A stretch of DNA of 64,000 bases, taken from positions 558,001 to 622,000 of the forward strand of contig NZ_JBNTQY010000001.1 of assembly GCF_051209875.1 (NCBI RefSeq), read 5' to 3'. Both the position numbers and the translations under genes were made by a program. Under the pieces are notes generated by a model. The model was not told where the DNA came from, made no database searches, and worked only from the letters and a program-made list of their open reading frames with translations. The DNA is from Emticicia sp051209875 (GTDB lineage Bacteria; Bacteroidota; Bacteroidia; Cytophagales; Spirosomataceae). Of the stretch, positions 1-9,906 are shown one piece after another (the stretch's first letter is position 1; each line of letters begins with the position of its first letter).

Positions 1-1190
1 AATTTATCATGCTCGCCAATGATGCCAAAAGTATCATTGATGCCATCATTGTTTGGACTAAATGCTAATGGTAGATAGAGTGAAACATTGACAAAGCATT
101 TAATTAGAGAGTTTTGTACACAAATTTTCTCGGAAATAAACAATGATTCATTAGAGTGAAAGCTTATCTGATAACAATTTTGCTGATTACATTTGATAGC
201 TGTATCGGCATAAGCTATACCATTCGGAGAAAGCTTTTGTCCATTATTTTTTATCAAAACAAAATCTTTGATTACATCAGGTTTTGGTTTTTTCCATTCC
301 ACCTCATTGGAGTTTTCAGTAGGTATTACCTCCAAATCTATGTCGCAAACTTCTTTTGAGATATTATTTGCAAAACAGGCACTTTCTAATTGAATGGCAT
401 AACAAACATTTTTTGCGGTATTTGTAAAACTAATTTTTTGTAGGCCAACTTCTCCAGTTTTTGAAGTAATAGCTACATTATTTGCTAAAACTTTAATGTT
501 TTCACCAGAATAATTATTAAAACTTACATTAAAATTATCTTTCCCTGTTTTTTCTAATACCGTAATTTGTGGTTGTGTAGCCTTTGGGAAAGTTATTAAA
601 ACAGTATTACTGGATGGGCAAAAATCAACTTCATAACGGCCTGTTACTGTTATTTTTTTATCGGTTTGGTTGGCATAATTGTGCGAAACAGCGGTAGAGG
701 GGAGATTTACTTTTTCAATGGCTGAGGCATCTCCCCAATCAATTAAACAGTAATCATAAGGTAATAGACCAGCTTTTTTGCCATCAGTGATTTCTAAACT
801 AACTTTATTTCCACAGATTTTGGGTTTTAAAATTAATTTATTTGTATCTAAAACAGTCACAATGCCACATACTCGCAATTCTTGCCCATTGTCTTTTCTA
901 AACGAGCTTTGTAGTACTTTGTAAGCTCCAGGAGCGGTATAAGAATGGCTTTTCTCTTCTACTAAATTGGCAGGAATTCCCCCTTTGTAATCATAAATAA
1001 ATTTATGTCCAGTTGATTGTGTATCTGTTTTAATGATACGAAGCGTGAATGGTACACAGCCGATCATTTTTTCGGCATACAAACTACCAGAACCAATATT
1101 GGGACCATTACATTGGTCGTTCAATACTTGACAAAACGAAGCAATTGTTGATAAACCTATCAGAAGAATAATATGTAACGTTTTTTTCAA
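1..1190 (-). CDS. Secreted PKD/CHU_C-type T9SS cargo protein, partial
   Basis: The reading frame stays open from a TTG start at 1190 to the left edge (about 396 codons); no in-frame ATG lies between it and the gene upstream, so TTG is the best start. The N-terminus (KKTLHIILLIGLSTIASF) is a signal peptide. Residues about 25-85 resemble a PKD/immunoglobulin-like fold (GAYKVLQSSF). Near the window edge the protein reads FSPNNDGINDTFGI, the signature of the CHU_C / gliding-motility-associated C-terminal domain, a type B sorting signal for the type IX secretion system. The protein is therefore probably exported and surface-attached. The final part of the sorting domain is outside the window. Its ligand or role cannot be told. 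Confidence 0.85.
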   Translation of the reverse strand, partial: MKKTLHIILLIGLSTIASFCQVLNDQCNGPNIGSGSLYAEKMIGCVPFTLRIIKTDTQSTGHKFIYDYKGGIPANLVEEKSHSYTAPGAYKVLQSSFRKDNGQELRVCGIVTVLDTNKLILKPKICGNKVSLEITDGKKAGLLPYDYCLIDWGDASAIEKVNLPSTAVSHNYANQTDKKITVTGRYEVDFCPSSNTVLITFPKATQPQITVLEKTGKDNFNVSFNNYSGENIKVLANNVAITSKTGEVGLQKISFTNTAKNVCYAIQLESACFANNISKEVCDIDLEVIPTENSNEVEWKKPKPDVIKDFVLIKNNGQKLSPNGIAYADTAIKCNQQNCYQISFHSNESLFISEKICVQNSLIKCFVNVSLYLPLAFSPNNDGINDTFGIIGEHDK

Positions 1191-1232
1191 ATTAGTTTTT
1201 ACTTGTAAATACGAAGATTTTGAGGAAGTCGT

Positions 1233-1784
1233 CTATTGACGTTTCAATTTATCAAACTCTTCTTTTGTATTTATGTTTTTTAAGAAGTCAATATTTTCTA
1301 ATTGTATGAGTTGAATATCAGCATTTTGTAAAAATAGTTTTGGACTTTTATTGCCCAATTTTACATAAGCTATAAGCAAATCAGCTGCTTTTGGCTCGTA
1401 GATAGTAAATAGTGGGTCAGGAGCATTGTTTTCATTATTAAAGAAAGTAGTTGCTACTTTATCTGGATTACGATTGTTGATTAGTATCTCAAATGATTCT
1501 TCATTGATCAAGGGCATATCGCAAGCAACTACGAGCCAAGCCACATTTTTGTTATACATAAAGGCTGATAAAATACCATTCATCGGTCCTAATTCGGGAT
1601 AACTATCAATGATTGTTTCTTCAGAAAACTTTTGTTCTTCTCGGCAGGAAAAATAAACTTCTGAACAAAATTGCTGAGCCAAGTCAAATAAATATTCACG
1701 CTGAGGCTTGCCATGATAGTCTAGCATACTTTTGTCAGTTCCCATGCGAGAACTTTTCCCTCCAATCAAAATCAGGCAATTCAT
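1233..1784 (-). CDS. mobA: Molybdenum cofactor guanylyltransferase MobA
   Basis: Nucleotidyltransferase that joins GMP to molybdopterin to give the guanine dinucleotide cofactor. The N-terminus carries the glycine-rich NTP-binding motif LILIGGKSSRMGTDKS, and VVACDMPL around residues 86-93 supplies the metal-binding aspartate. ATG at 1784 puts this motif right at the start as in the family; the frame is open up to a TTG at 1838 but that adds unrelated residues. The length of 183 aa is normal. moaC lies 78 bp upstream on the same strand, so the two probably form a short cofactor operon. No other molybdopterin genes or molybdoenzymes are in the window. Confidence 0.88.
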   Translation of the reverse strand: MNCLILIGGKSSRMGTDKSMLDYHGKPQREYLFDLAQQFCSEVYFSCREEQKFSEETIIDSYPELGPMNGILSAFMYNKNVAWLVVACDMPLINEESFEILINNRNPDKVATTFFNNENNAPDPLFTIYEPKAADLLIAYVKLGNKSPKLFLQNADIQLIQLENIDFLKNINTKEEFDKLKRQ

Positions 1785-1862
1785 GATAATAACATTTACG
1801 ACGGGGTCGCCCGTGCGATTACTAATATTTCGATACAACTATATTACCTTATAATCGACATT

Positions 1863-2342
1863 TTATAGCTCCAATTTGAAGTCTTTTTTGCCACCAGTTT
1901 TTTCAATTAAACGAGTTTCTTTGATGATAATATTTTGCGAAAATGCTTTGCACATATCATAAATAGTTAAGGCTGCCACGCTCGCTCCTGTCAGAGCCTC
2001 CATTTCGATGCCAGTTTTACCCGTAAGAGATGCGGTACATTCGACAACAACTTCTTGTTTGTCATTCAAAAATATATTGATTTGACAGTTTTCCAAACCT
2101 AAAGGATGGCAAAGAGGAATCAAATCACCTGTGCGTTTGGCTGCCATTACACCTGCAATGATTGCTGTTTGAAAAACAGGGCCTTTTTTTGTATGAATTT
2201 CATCATTTTTGAGGCGTTCTAAAATAATTTCATCCAAAATTATAATACTTCTTGCCTTAGCAGTTCGGCGAGTGATTGCTTTTTCACCTACATCAACCAT
2301 TGATGGGTTTCCTGCAGTGTCGATATGTGTAAAGTTTGTCAT
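1863..2342 (-). CDS. moaC: Cyclic pyranopterin monophosphate synthase MoaC
   Basis: Second enzyme of molybdenum cofactor synthesis, converting the cyclic GTP intermediate from MoaA into cPMP. The protein shows the family blocks MVDVGEKAITRRTAKA near the N-terminus, the LIPLCHPL substrate loop, and MEALTGASVAALTIYDMCKA with the conserved aspartate and lysine near the C-terminus. ATG at 2342 (TNFTHIDTAGNP) matches the usual family start; the frame also has a TTG at 2375, less likely. The resulting 159 aa is the typical length. It is followed on the same strand by mobA. Confidence 0.92.
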   Translation of the reverse strand: MTNFTHIDTAGNPSMVDVGEKAITRRTAKARSIIILDEIILERLKNDEIHTKKGPVFQTAIIAGVMAAKRTGDLIPLCHPLGLENCQINIFLNDKQEVVVECTASLTGKTGIEMEALTGASVAALTIYDMCKAFSQNIIIKETRLIEKTGGKKDFKLEL

Positions 2343-2479
2343 TGATAAAATTGCTGTTTTCTCTATTTCTTTCAAGGCTGAATGTGCTGACGAAAGTTGA
2401 ATGTGGTTAAATATATATGTTTTTTTCTATTCTCCTATGACGAACTACAAGCAACCGTCGCTTGGTTCGCCACACAAAA

Positions 2480-4390
2480 TTATTTTTTTTGTAAAATGCC
2501 TAATTCGCTGTACCAAAGTTCCTCGTTTTCAATCATTCGACGAATAACCTCGGTTGCATAAGATTTATTGTTGAAATACTGATAATCTACTATTTGACTA
2601 ATGTTTGCAGGAACGATTTCTAAAATTTTTTGGCGATATTTTGTATAAATTTCAATCGGAACATCTGCCTCAGTTTCTTTCTTTTTTTGCTTCAAACAAT
2701 TATCACAAATGCCACAAGTAGCGTTGGTATATTCATCAAAATACTCTTGCAAAAACTGCATTCTACAACGCCTATCTTCTTGGGCATATTTAACCACGTT
2801 TATTGCTTTTTCTATGTCTTTTTTCTTCCGTCTATTCATCTCTATTATGTTGATAGACAGATTGTTGGCATCTTGTCGGGCTGTAAGGAAAGTAAGTTGT
2901 GGCTTGTTTTTTTGCTTTTGATAGGTCACAACTCCTACTTGTTGTAGGTAGTCGAGCATATTTTCTATTTCTGAAACTTGAGCAAAGAAGTTTTTTGCAA
3001 TAGCACTTTCTGAAATAGTAGTATAACTCGTAAATAAATCACCACCATACATGCGTAGTAAAACTTTAGTAAATTTATCGTAGCTGGGTGTTTTGATTTG
3101 GAATTTATATAACTCATGATTATCCATCTTAAAAATCAATTTTGATGGACTATAATAGGAATCACTTAATTGAATTAAGCCTTCGTCTTCGAGTTTTTTG
3201 AGAGCATTATGGGTTTCATGGGCAACAAGCCCAAAAGTGCTTATAAACTCTTGAAAATCAAAGTCATAACTTTCGAAATTTTCGCCACCGACGGCTAATT
3301 TATAATAATTTGCTAAGGCCTGATAAACTCGCCTAAGGTTTTCGATGGGTGGATATTTTTGTTCAATTTGCTTAGAAATATCCTCTAAATCGCCCTTGAA
3401 ATATAGTATTACAGCATAAGATTTTTTCCCATCACGACCTGCTCGACCAGCTTCTTGGTAGTAAGCCTCCAAATTTTCGGGTAAATCAAGATGTATAACA
3501 ACTCTTACATCAGGCTTATCAATACCCATACCAAAAGCGTTTGTAGCAACAATTACTCTATTTTGATTTTTTATCCAAGCATCTTGTTTTTTAAAACGCT
3601 CTTGATTTGTTAGTCCTGCATGATAAAAGTCTGAACTAATTCGACTTCTATTCAACCAATCTGCTATTTCTTTTGTTCGTTTACGGCTACGAGCATAAAC
3701 AATAGCCGAACCTTGTACTTTTTGAAGAATATCAAATAGCTTCCGTTCTTTACTTTCTTCACAAAAGGCTGAGTATGAAATATTTGGTCGAGCAAAACTT
3801 TGTTGAAAAACTTGTACATTTTTCAGTTCAAGCTTCTGAACAATATCCTGTTGTGCTTCTTTAGTAGCCGTTGCTGTTAATGCAATAACAGGAGCATTAG
3901 GTATGAATTTTCTGAATTCTGGAATTTTTAGATAAGGTGGACGGAAGTCATAGCCCCACTGCGAAATGCAATGAGCTTCATCAATGACAAGCAAACAAAC
4001 CCTCATTAATTTGGTTCTTACTTGCATGATTTCAGTAAGTAAACGTTCGGGAGAAACATAGAGAAATTTATAATCTCCATACACAAAATTGTCAAAAGTA
4101 TAGTCAATTTCATTGCGGTGCATGCCCGAGTAAATGGCTGCTGCTTTGATTCCTCTTCGTTTTAGCTGTTCAACTTGGTCTTTCATCAAAGCTACCAATG
4201 GTGTGATGACAATACATACCCCATCCATCGCCATAGCAGGGACTTGAAAACAAATAGATTTTCCACCGCCTGTTGGCATTAAAGCAAGAGTATCTTTTCC
4301 AGCCAAGACAGTATTAATAATTTCTTCTTGTAAAGGACGAAAAGAATCGTAATGCCAAAATTCTTGTAATATTTCTAAAGGTGCTTGCAT
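2480..4390 (-). CDS. recQ: ATP-dependent DNA helicase, RecQ family
   Basis: 3'-5' helicase of recombination and repair. Residues 39-45 are Walker A (PTGGGKS), 137-140 the DEAH box followed by CISQWGYDFRP, then the ATATKEAQQD motif and the motif VI region EAYYQEAGRAGRDG. After the winged helix comes the RecQ zinc cluster (CRMQFLQEYF and CGICDNC). No clear HRDC domain follows; instead a short helical tail ends the 636-aa protein. ATG at 4390 gives the full helicase N-terminus. It stands alone, divergent from the metalloprotease gene. A -7-type box (TATCTTTG on the minus strand) lies about 30 bp upstream. Confidence 0.93.
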   Translation of the reverse strand: MQAPLEILQEFWHYDSFRPLQEEIINTVLAGKDTLALMPTGGGKSICFQVPAMAMDGVCIVITPLVALMKDQVEQLKRRGIKAAAIYSGMHRNEIDYTFDNFVYGDYKFLYVSPERLLTEIMQVRTKLMRVCLLVIDEAHCISQWGYDFRPPYLKIPEFRKFIPNAPVIALTATATKEAQQDIVQKLELKNVQVFQQSFARPNISYSAFCEESKERKLFDILQKVQGSAIVYARSRKRTKEIADWLNRSRISSDFYHAGLTNQERFKKQDAWIKNQNRVIVATNAFGMGIDKPDVRVVIHLDLPENLEAYYQEAGRAGRDGKKSYAVILYFKGDLEDISKQIEQKYPPIENLRRVYQALANYYKLAVGGENFESYDFDFQEFISTFGLVAHETHNALKKLEDEGLIQLSDSYYSPSKLIFKMDNHELYKFQIKTPSYDKFTKVLLRMYGGDLFTSYTTISESAIAKNFFAQVSEIENMLDYLQQVGVVTYQKQKNKPQLTFLTARQDANNLSINIIEMNRRKKKDIEKAINVVKYAQEDRRCRMQFLQEYFDEYTNATCGICDNCLKQKKKETEADVPIEIYTKYRQKILEIVPANISQIVDYQYFNNKSYATEVIRRMIENEELWYSELGILQKK

Positions 4391-4419
4391 CGTTACTGAA
4401 AGAATCTTCGTCTTTGATA

Positions 4420-4427
4420 CAAAGATA
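4420..4427 (-). promoter_or_regulatory. Candidate -7 promoter box for recQ
   Basis: The minus strand reads TATCTTTG, an exact fit to the Bacteroidota -7 consensus TAnnTTTG, about 30 bp before the recQ start. No convincing TTG -33 element was found at 17-23 bp, so this is a half-match only. Confidence 0.35.
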
Positions 4428-4636
4428 GGGGAGTGAATTTGTGAAATAGAGAAATAATAATATTTTTGTTTAGACTATTGGCAGACAGAAACCATGCTTT
4501 TATCTTTATTTTCTGATATTCATTCAACAAAAGTATTAGATTTTTCGTTAGATTTGATACCTTGTAAAAAATTTGGATTGCAACCCTATCACAACAATTT
4601 ACGTATATTTAAAATACCCTGACATACAGGCAATTG

Positions 4637-7351
4637 ATGCTAAAAATTATGAGAAAAATCTACCTTTCTGGCTTGCTATTTTTGATGGTAATGTCAGTAT
4701 TTGCTCAAAAAGTGGCAAAACCAAGCCATGAACAACTTGCCAAAGTAAACCCAGATAAAATTGAGTTTATGAAAGGACAAATGATTGTTTGCCCAGGGAA
4801 TTTTGAAGATGCCAATACCTATGTGCCAATGGCAAAAGAAGTAGAAGATGCTTTGAAAGGTCAAAAAGCCAGAGGAACTGCAGCTAAAGCTACATTTATT
4901 GTTACATATAATGGTTTTTCACCTGCGGCACAGAAATCTTTTCAAGCAGCAGTTGATATTTGGGCAAATCTCATCAGTTCGCCAGTGCCAATTCGTATTA
5001 CAGCTACTTGGAAGGTAATAGATAGTGGTAATGCAAGTGGAACAATTTTAGGGCAAGCTTCACCTGCCGATTTTACACGTAACTTCCCTGGTCAATTACG
5101 TTCCAATACATGGTATCCGATGGCTTTAGCAGAAAAATTAGCAGGCCAAGAACTGAATTCGGTGAATGACCCAGATATTACAGCCGAGTTTAATAGTTCT
5201 GCACCTTGGTATTTAGGAGTTGCTGCACCAGGAAATAATCAATTTGATTTTACATCGGTTGTTTTACACGAATTATGTCATGGTTTAGGATTTACTTCAT
5301 CTATGCGTATTCCAGTAAGTGCCACTGGTGTGGTTGGTAATACTGGCTCTTGGGGTTATGGCACAGGTTCTCCCTTTGCATTTGACCCTTTTCTTGAGAA
5401 TGGTTCATCTCAACAATTAATTAATACTACTAATTTTGCTAATACTTCTACGGCTTTAAAAAATCAATTAATTAGTGATAATTTATTTTTTAATAGCCCA
5501 ACAGCCATTAGTCTGGGAGAAAAGCCAAGAATCTATGCTCCAACAGAATATCAATTAGGCTCAAGCACTTCTCATGTTAATGATGCGACTTACCCTTCTG
5601 GAAATCCTAATTCATTAATGACTGCAGGGGCAAGTATTCGTGAGGTTATTCGTGATCCAGGCCCACTTGTCAAAGGAATGTTTGCTGACATGGGCTGGAA
5701 AGCCACTTCGCTTACACATACACGTGTAAAAAATATTGAGACAGCGGTTAGTAAAGTGACAATCAAGGCAACTATTATCAGCGATACAACCTTGATTGCT
5801 GGAAGTGCAAAAGTTTATTATACTGAAAATGATACAATTATTAATGCAAAAGCCATTGAACTGAAACGAATCGGCACTACAAATGAGTATTCGGCAGATA
5901 TTCCAGTGACTAAAAGCCCGTCAATTATTCGTTATTATTTAGGTGTAGAAGATAACTTCAAGCGTAAAAATACCGCTCCTGCCGAAGCCCCTACACAAGG
6001 GTATTATGGTTTTAGTGTTGGTTCGGCTGATACTTCTCCGCCGTTTGTAACGACCGACCCATTAACGATTATACCTACAACGGCTGTACCAGATATCTTT
6101 GCAAATATCGAAGACAATTTTGAACATGGAGTTGACACAGCATACGTTGAATATCAGTTGAATGGTGTAGTCCAAAAACCATTTGGTTTGAAACGATACA
6201 ATGTTGCGACCGATGATAAAAATTATTCACAAGGTAGAAATGATATATATGCTTTCTTGGCAAAAAGCCCTTTTGGCACTTTAAAGCAAAATGACCGTGT
6301 ATTATATCGAATTGTTGCGATTGATAGATCAAAAAATAAAAATAAAACAGTTCTGCCTGCTTATCTTAATACACCAGGAACAAACGTGACGGTTTCTCCT
6401 GACTATTATGAGTTTGTGGTGAGTGATTTAAAAACACAGACTCCCGCATCTCAATATGCTAATACATTTGATGCAGCTACCGATGACTTTGCAACAATTG
6501 GTGGTTGGGGTATAACGCAACCTACTGGTTTTTCAAATGGAGCATTACATTCAGCTCACCCATATAAAAATGGTGGAAACGAAGATTTGCAGTCAAATAC
6601 ATTGGCTTTATTGCGTATTCCTATTCAATTGAAAGATAATGCAGATTCGGCTACAATTTCTTTTGATGAAGTTGCATTAGTTGAGCCAGGCGAATCAGGC
6701 TCTGTTTTTGGTGATTCAGATTTTTATGACTACGTGGTTGTAGAAGGTTCGTATGATGGAGGAGCTTCATGGGTTCCATTTGAAGATGGTTATGATGCCA
6801 GTGCCGATGCTACTTGGTTGAAAGCATTTAATAGTGCTGGTGCAAATGGTACATTTATTGGTTCGGATGGTAAGTCTTATCAATCGTCAGATTCAAAAGG
6901 AGTAGGCTTGGCGACGATGTATAAAAAGCGTACAATAAAAATGCTTAATAGCGGCGATTTCGTAGCAGGAGATGTAGTTTTGATACGTTTTAGATTATTT
7001 GCTGATGAACTGACTTATGGTTGGGGTTGGGCAATTGATAATCTTCAAGTACAAGTACCACCACCACCACCTATTTTAGCAACAGAACAAACATCTGAAA
7101 AAATAGCAACAATTTTCCCAAATCCATCACCTGATGAAGTGAAAATAACAGCCGGTCTATCAAAACCAGGTCGAGTACAAATGGAGGTAATCAATTCAAA
7201 TGGTGTGAGAATAATGCAGAGCGAATATTTAACTGATATTAGTACTTTCAATCAAAAAATTGATGTAAGCAACTTCACCAATGGTAATTACTTGGTAAGA
7301 TTACACACCGAAAATGGTGTTATTGTGAAAAGATTTGCAGTAAATAGATAA
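4637..7351 (+). CDS. Secreted zinc metalloprotease with T9SS type A sorting domain
   Basis: A 904-aa exported protein. The N-terminus (MRKIYLSGLLFLMVMSVFAQ) is a signal peptide; ATG at 4637 or 4649 are both possible starts. Around residues 211-221 the sequence HELCHGLGFTS fits the zincin motif HExxHxxGxxx, with two metal histidines and the catalytic glutamate. The middle resembles beta-sandwich domains, including repeated YY..ED blocks around residues 400-560. A proline run (PPPPPPI) links to the last ~80 residues, which begin IFPNPSPDEVKI and end NYLVRLHTENGVIVKRFAVN, a typical type A sorting domain. The protein is likely released or anchored outside the cell. Substrate unknown. A strong terminator follows. 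Confidence 0.88.
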   Translation: MLKIMRKIYLSGLLFLMVMSVFAQKVAKPSHEQLAKVNPDKIEFMKGQMIVCPGNFEDANTYVPMAKEVEDALKGQKARGTAAKATFIVTYNGFSPAAQKSFQAAVDIWANLISSPVPIRITATWKVIDSGNASGTILGQASPADFTRNFPGQLRSNTWYPMALAEKLAGQELNSVNDPDITAEFNSSAPWYLGVAAPGNNQFDFTSVVLHELCHGLGFTSSMRIPVSATGVVGNTGSWGYGTGSPFAFDPFLENGSSQQLINTTNFANTSTALKNQLISDNLFFNSPTAISLGEKPRIYAPTEYQLGSSTSHVNDATYPSGNPNSLMTAGASIREVIRDPGPLVKGMFADMGWKATSLTHTRVKNIETAVSKVTIKATIISDTTLIAGSAKVYYTENDTIINAKAIELKRIGTTNEYSADIPVTKSPSIIRYYLGVEDNFKRKNTAPAEAPTQGYYGFSVGSADTSPPFVTTDPLTIIPTTAVPDIFANIEDNFEHGVDTAYVEYQLNGVVQKPFGLKRYNVATDDKNYSQGRNDIYAFLAKSPFGTLKQNDRVLYRIVAIDRSKNKNKTVLPAYLNTPGTNVTVSPDYYEFVVSDLKTQTPASQYANTFDAATDDFATIGGWGITQPTGFSNGALHSAHPYKNGGNEDLQSNTLALLRIPIQLKDNADSATISFDEVALVEPGESGSVFGDSDFYDYVVVEGSYDGGASWVPFEDGYDASADATWLKAFNSAGANGTFIGSDGKSYQSSDSKGVGLATMYKKRTIKMLNSGDFVAGDVVLIRFRLFADELTYGWGWAIDNLQVQVPPPPPILATEQTSEKIATIFPNPSPDEVKITAGLSKPGRVQMEVINSNGVRIMQSEYLTDISTFNQKIDVSNFTNGNYLVRLHTENGVIVKRFAVNR

Positions 7352-7373
7352 AAATATAAAGTTTAAAGTGTTT

Positions 7374-7409
7374 AAAAAGCACTTCATCCAAAAGGGTGAA
7401 GTGCTTTTT
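7374..7409 (+). terminator. Rho-independent terminator after the metalloprotease gene
   Basis: A 16-bp stem (7374-7389 with 7394-7409, one G-U pair) closes a 4-nt AAAA loop and ends in five T residues. It sits 22 bp after the stop codon and also separates the gene from dacB downstream. Confidence 0.9.
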
Positions 7410-7453
7410 AATTTGTCCAAATTTGTGTAAATTCGTGCAAAAAACAAATAAAG

Positions 7454-8758
7454 ATGCATAAAATAGTAATAATCAGCTTATTAGCTTTTATTGGAATTTC
7501 TTGTAAAACAACCCAAAATATATATAATCGCTCGCCTTATGCCAAGATGATTGATACCTCTGCGGTTCTTTCGCAAAGTATTACAGGAATGGCCTTGTAT
7601 GATTTGGGAGCTAACAAAATGATTTTTGAAAGAAATGCTGAACGATATTTTACACCAGCTTCTAATACAAAATTATTTACATTTTATGCTTGTCTCAAAA
7701 CGCTTGGTGATTCTATTCCTTCCTTACGGTATGAAATTAAAAGTGACTCTTTAATTTTTTGGGGAACAGGTGATCCAACTTTCTTTCATCCAGATTTGAC
7801 AAGTACGAAAACTTTTGATTTTTTGAAATCATTTAAACGGACCAAACTTTTCTTTTTTTCCGATGGAAATTTTACTAATCAATATTTTGGCGATGGGTGG
7901 TCTTGGAATGATTATAATGATTACTATGCGGTCGAACTTTCGCCTTTACCGATGTATGGAAATATTGTGCGTGTAAAAGTTGAAAATGGAGCATTAAAGC
8001 CGCAGCCAATTATTTTTGAAAATAGTTTTTATAAAAAAGACGAAGGGAAATATATCACACGAACGGTAGCAGATAACCAATTTTTATACCCAAAAACACT
8101 TCTTCAAAAAAATGATTATCAACAAGATATACCTTATAAAACTTCAAGTGGCTTAACACAGCAATTGCTCATTGATACCCTTCGGAGAAATGTGAATATG
8201 CTTAAAATCCCAGTCTCGACAAATGCTAAAACACTTTATGGTATGTCTTCTGAGGCGGTTTATCGTAAAATGATGCAAGAAAGTGATAATATGCTTGCCG
8301 AGCAGTTGCTTTTGTTATGCGGAACAATTTTGAAGGATTCAATCAATTCATCATTTGCAATCAAATCTATTACTGAAAAACATTTACAAGATTTGCCTGA
8401 TGCCCCTAAATGGGTAGATGGCTCGGGTCTTTCTCGTTATAATCTTTTTACACCTCGTTCAATTATTAAATTGCTTGAAAAAATTCATAGCGAAATACCC
8501 GAAGAAAAACTATTTTCGATCATGGCAGTAGGTGGTAAATCGGGAACTGTAAGAAACATGTTTAAGAATGAAGAAACACCATACGTTTTTGCTAAATCGG
8601 GCTCGTTGGGAGGGGTTTATAACTTGAGTGGTTATATAATCACCAAAAAAGGGAAGACACTCTTATTTAGCATAATGAACAATAATTTCACCAAATCAAG
8701 CTCTCAAGTTAGGAAAGAAGTAGAGAAAATTTTAATAAATGTTAGGGAAAGAGAGTAG
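7454..8758 (+). CDS. dacB: D-alanyl-D-alanine carboxypeptidase/endopeptidase (PBP4, S13 family)
   Basis: Low-molecular-mass penicillin-binding protein that trims or cleaves peptidoglycan peptides. All three active-site motifs are present: SxxK as SNTK at residues 70-73, SxN as SDN in MMQESDNMLAEQLL, and KSG in VGGKSGTV. VDGSGLSRYNLFTP before the third motif is the family signature. The N-terminus has a lipoprotein signal ending GISC, so it is probably a lipoprotein facing the periplasm. At 434 aa it is slightly shorter than E. coli PBP4, implying a reduced middle domain. It stands alone between a terminator and a convergent gene. Confidence 0.9.
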   Translation: MHKIVIISLLAFIGISCKTTQNIYNRSPYAKMIDTSAVLSQSITGMALYDLGANKMIFERNAERYFTPASNTKLFTFYACLKTLGDSIPSLRYEIKSDSLIFWGTGDPTFFHPDLTSTKTFDFLKSFKRTKLFFFSDGNFTNQYFGDGWSWNDYNDYYAVELSPLPMYGNIVRVKVENGALKPQPIIFENSFYKKDEGKYITRTVADNQFLYPKTLLQKNDYQQDIPYKTSSGLTQQLLIDTLRRNVNMLKIPVSTNAKTLYGMSSEAVYRKMMQESDNMLAEQLLLLCGTILKDSINSSFAIKSITEKHLQDLPDAPKWVDGSGLSRYNLFTPRSIIKLLEKIHSEIPEEKLFSIMAVGGKSGTVRNMFKNEETPYVFAKSGSLGGVYNLSGYIITKKGKTLLFSIMNNNFTKSSSQVRKEVEKILINVRERE

Positions 8759-8779
8759 CTTTCCCTAACATTTACTTGT

Positions 8780-9772
8780 TTATGCTTTTTTAATTGACTT
8801 CAAATAATCGTTTCTTAATGTACTTGCTGTATGATACTCACCTGTATGACTCCAGCCTGGAGGCATAAAAATATATAGTATTTTGTTTTTCAATCCAGGT
8901 GCAGCAACTACATCTTTCCATAAGCTTAAAAGTTCTCCAAAATAGACATCTGTAAAGCTATTAGCGTTCATTTCACGTGTAATACCGAAATCAACGGGTA
9001 CGTTTTTGTCTTCTTCTTGATAAGTTCTGAATATAATATCCCAAATATTGATGATTGAACAGAAATTAGTATCCATATATAGATGGTTTCTTCCATGATG
9101 AACTCGATGGTGAGAAGGTGTTAATATGAATTTTTCTAAAAAACCAAGCCTTCCATTTTTTAAAGAATCTTCGCTGATATGTACAAATGCTCCCCAAATA
9201 CTATCGAGTATCATTATAGTAAAAAGCATGATTGGTTGTAAACCCAGTAACATGCAAAAAGTAGCAGCAAAAATCTCGGTGTAGATGTTTTCTACAAAAA
9301 AAGTTGTCAGTGTGATAGAAGAATTAAGGTCTTCAGATGAATGATGAACTGCGTGAAAACACCATAAGAATCGAATTTTATGCGTTAGATAATGCCTAAT
9401 GAAGTTATTTAACTCATAAACTAAATAGCCATAGATAAACCAGTACCACGTGAAGCTTGTTTGAATGATGGCATATTTTTGAAAAATACCAATACAAACA
9501 ACCAATACGGAAATACCAATAAGCCTGCTTAATATTCTATTGACAAGAATGATTAGAAAAGGAACTTTATAACTGTCTTTTTTAAAACGATTTTGAGCCA
9601 AAGCCCAGATTACTTCAAAAAAAATAATAAATGGAGTGATAGGTGATAAAACAGCTAAGAAACCATCAATTGTTAGTAAAACTCTGTAATTTCCAGCGTG
9701 TACGATGTCTAATAATCCGCCAATTCTAAAAAAGATAATAAGTTCATTGATAATATCATTGAAAAAAGACAT
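8780..9772 (-). CDS. Sterol desaturase / fatty acid hydroxylase family membrane protein
   Basis: A 330-aa integral membrane protein with several hydrophobic segments. The histidine clusters of the family are visible: HYLTHK, HAVHHSSE and TPSHHRVHHGRN, which bind the non-haem di-iron centre. These enzymes hydroxylate or desaturate lipids; the substrate here is unknown. A close paralog of the same length sits at 56591-57580, and both end with an almost identical tail (KILYIFMPPGW, then TAS.RN.YL). It is convergent with dacB and has no obvious operon partner. Confidence 0.85.
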   Translation of the reverse strand: MSFFNDIINELIIFFRIGGLLDIVHAGNYRVLLTIDGFLAVLSPITPFIIFFEVIWALAQNRFKKDSYKVPFLIILVNRILSRLIGISVLVVCIGIFQKYAIIQTSFTWYWFIYGYLVYELNNFIRHYLTHKIRFLWCFHAVHHSSEDLNSSITLTTFFVENIYTEIFAATFCMLLGLQPIMLFTIMILDSIWGAFVHISEDSLKNGRLGFLEKFILTPSHHRVHHGRNHLYMDTNFCSIINIWDIIFRTYQEEDKNVPVDFGITREMNANSFTDVYFGELLSLWKDVVAAPGLKNKILYIFMPPGWSHTGEYHTASTLRNDYLKSIKKA

Positions 9773-9877
9773 AATAAAGTGAAGTTTATAGTTAGTTTTT
9801 GTTGTACTATTTTCTCAGTAACATCATGAATGACTGATTTTTTAATAAACGGTTGCAAATGTAAACATTAAAGACAG

Positions 9878-9899
9878 ATGATTTTATGCGTAAAATCAT
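9878..9899 (-). terminator. Possible terminator downstream of uvrA
   Basis: A 9-bp stem (9878-9886 with 9891-9899) with a 4-nt loop lies just after the uvrA stop codon on the minus strand. The T-tract after it is weak, so termination is only likely. Confidence 0.4.
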
Positions 9900-9906
9900 T
9901 TTTAAT

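Noticed and set aside
156..359. Plus-strand ORF of 67 codons
   Set aside because: It lies opposite the CHU_C protein, whose frame gives clear domain motifs; the plus-strand product has no family features.
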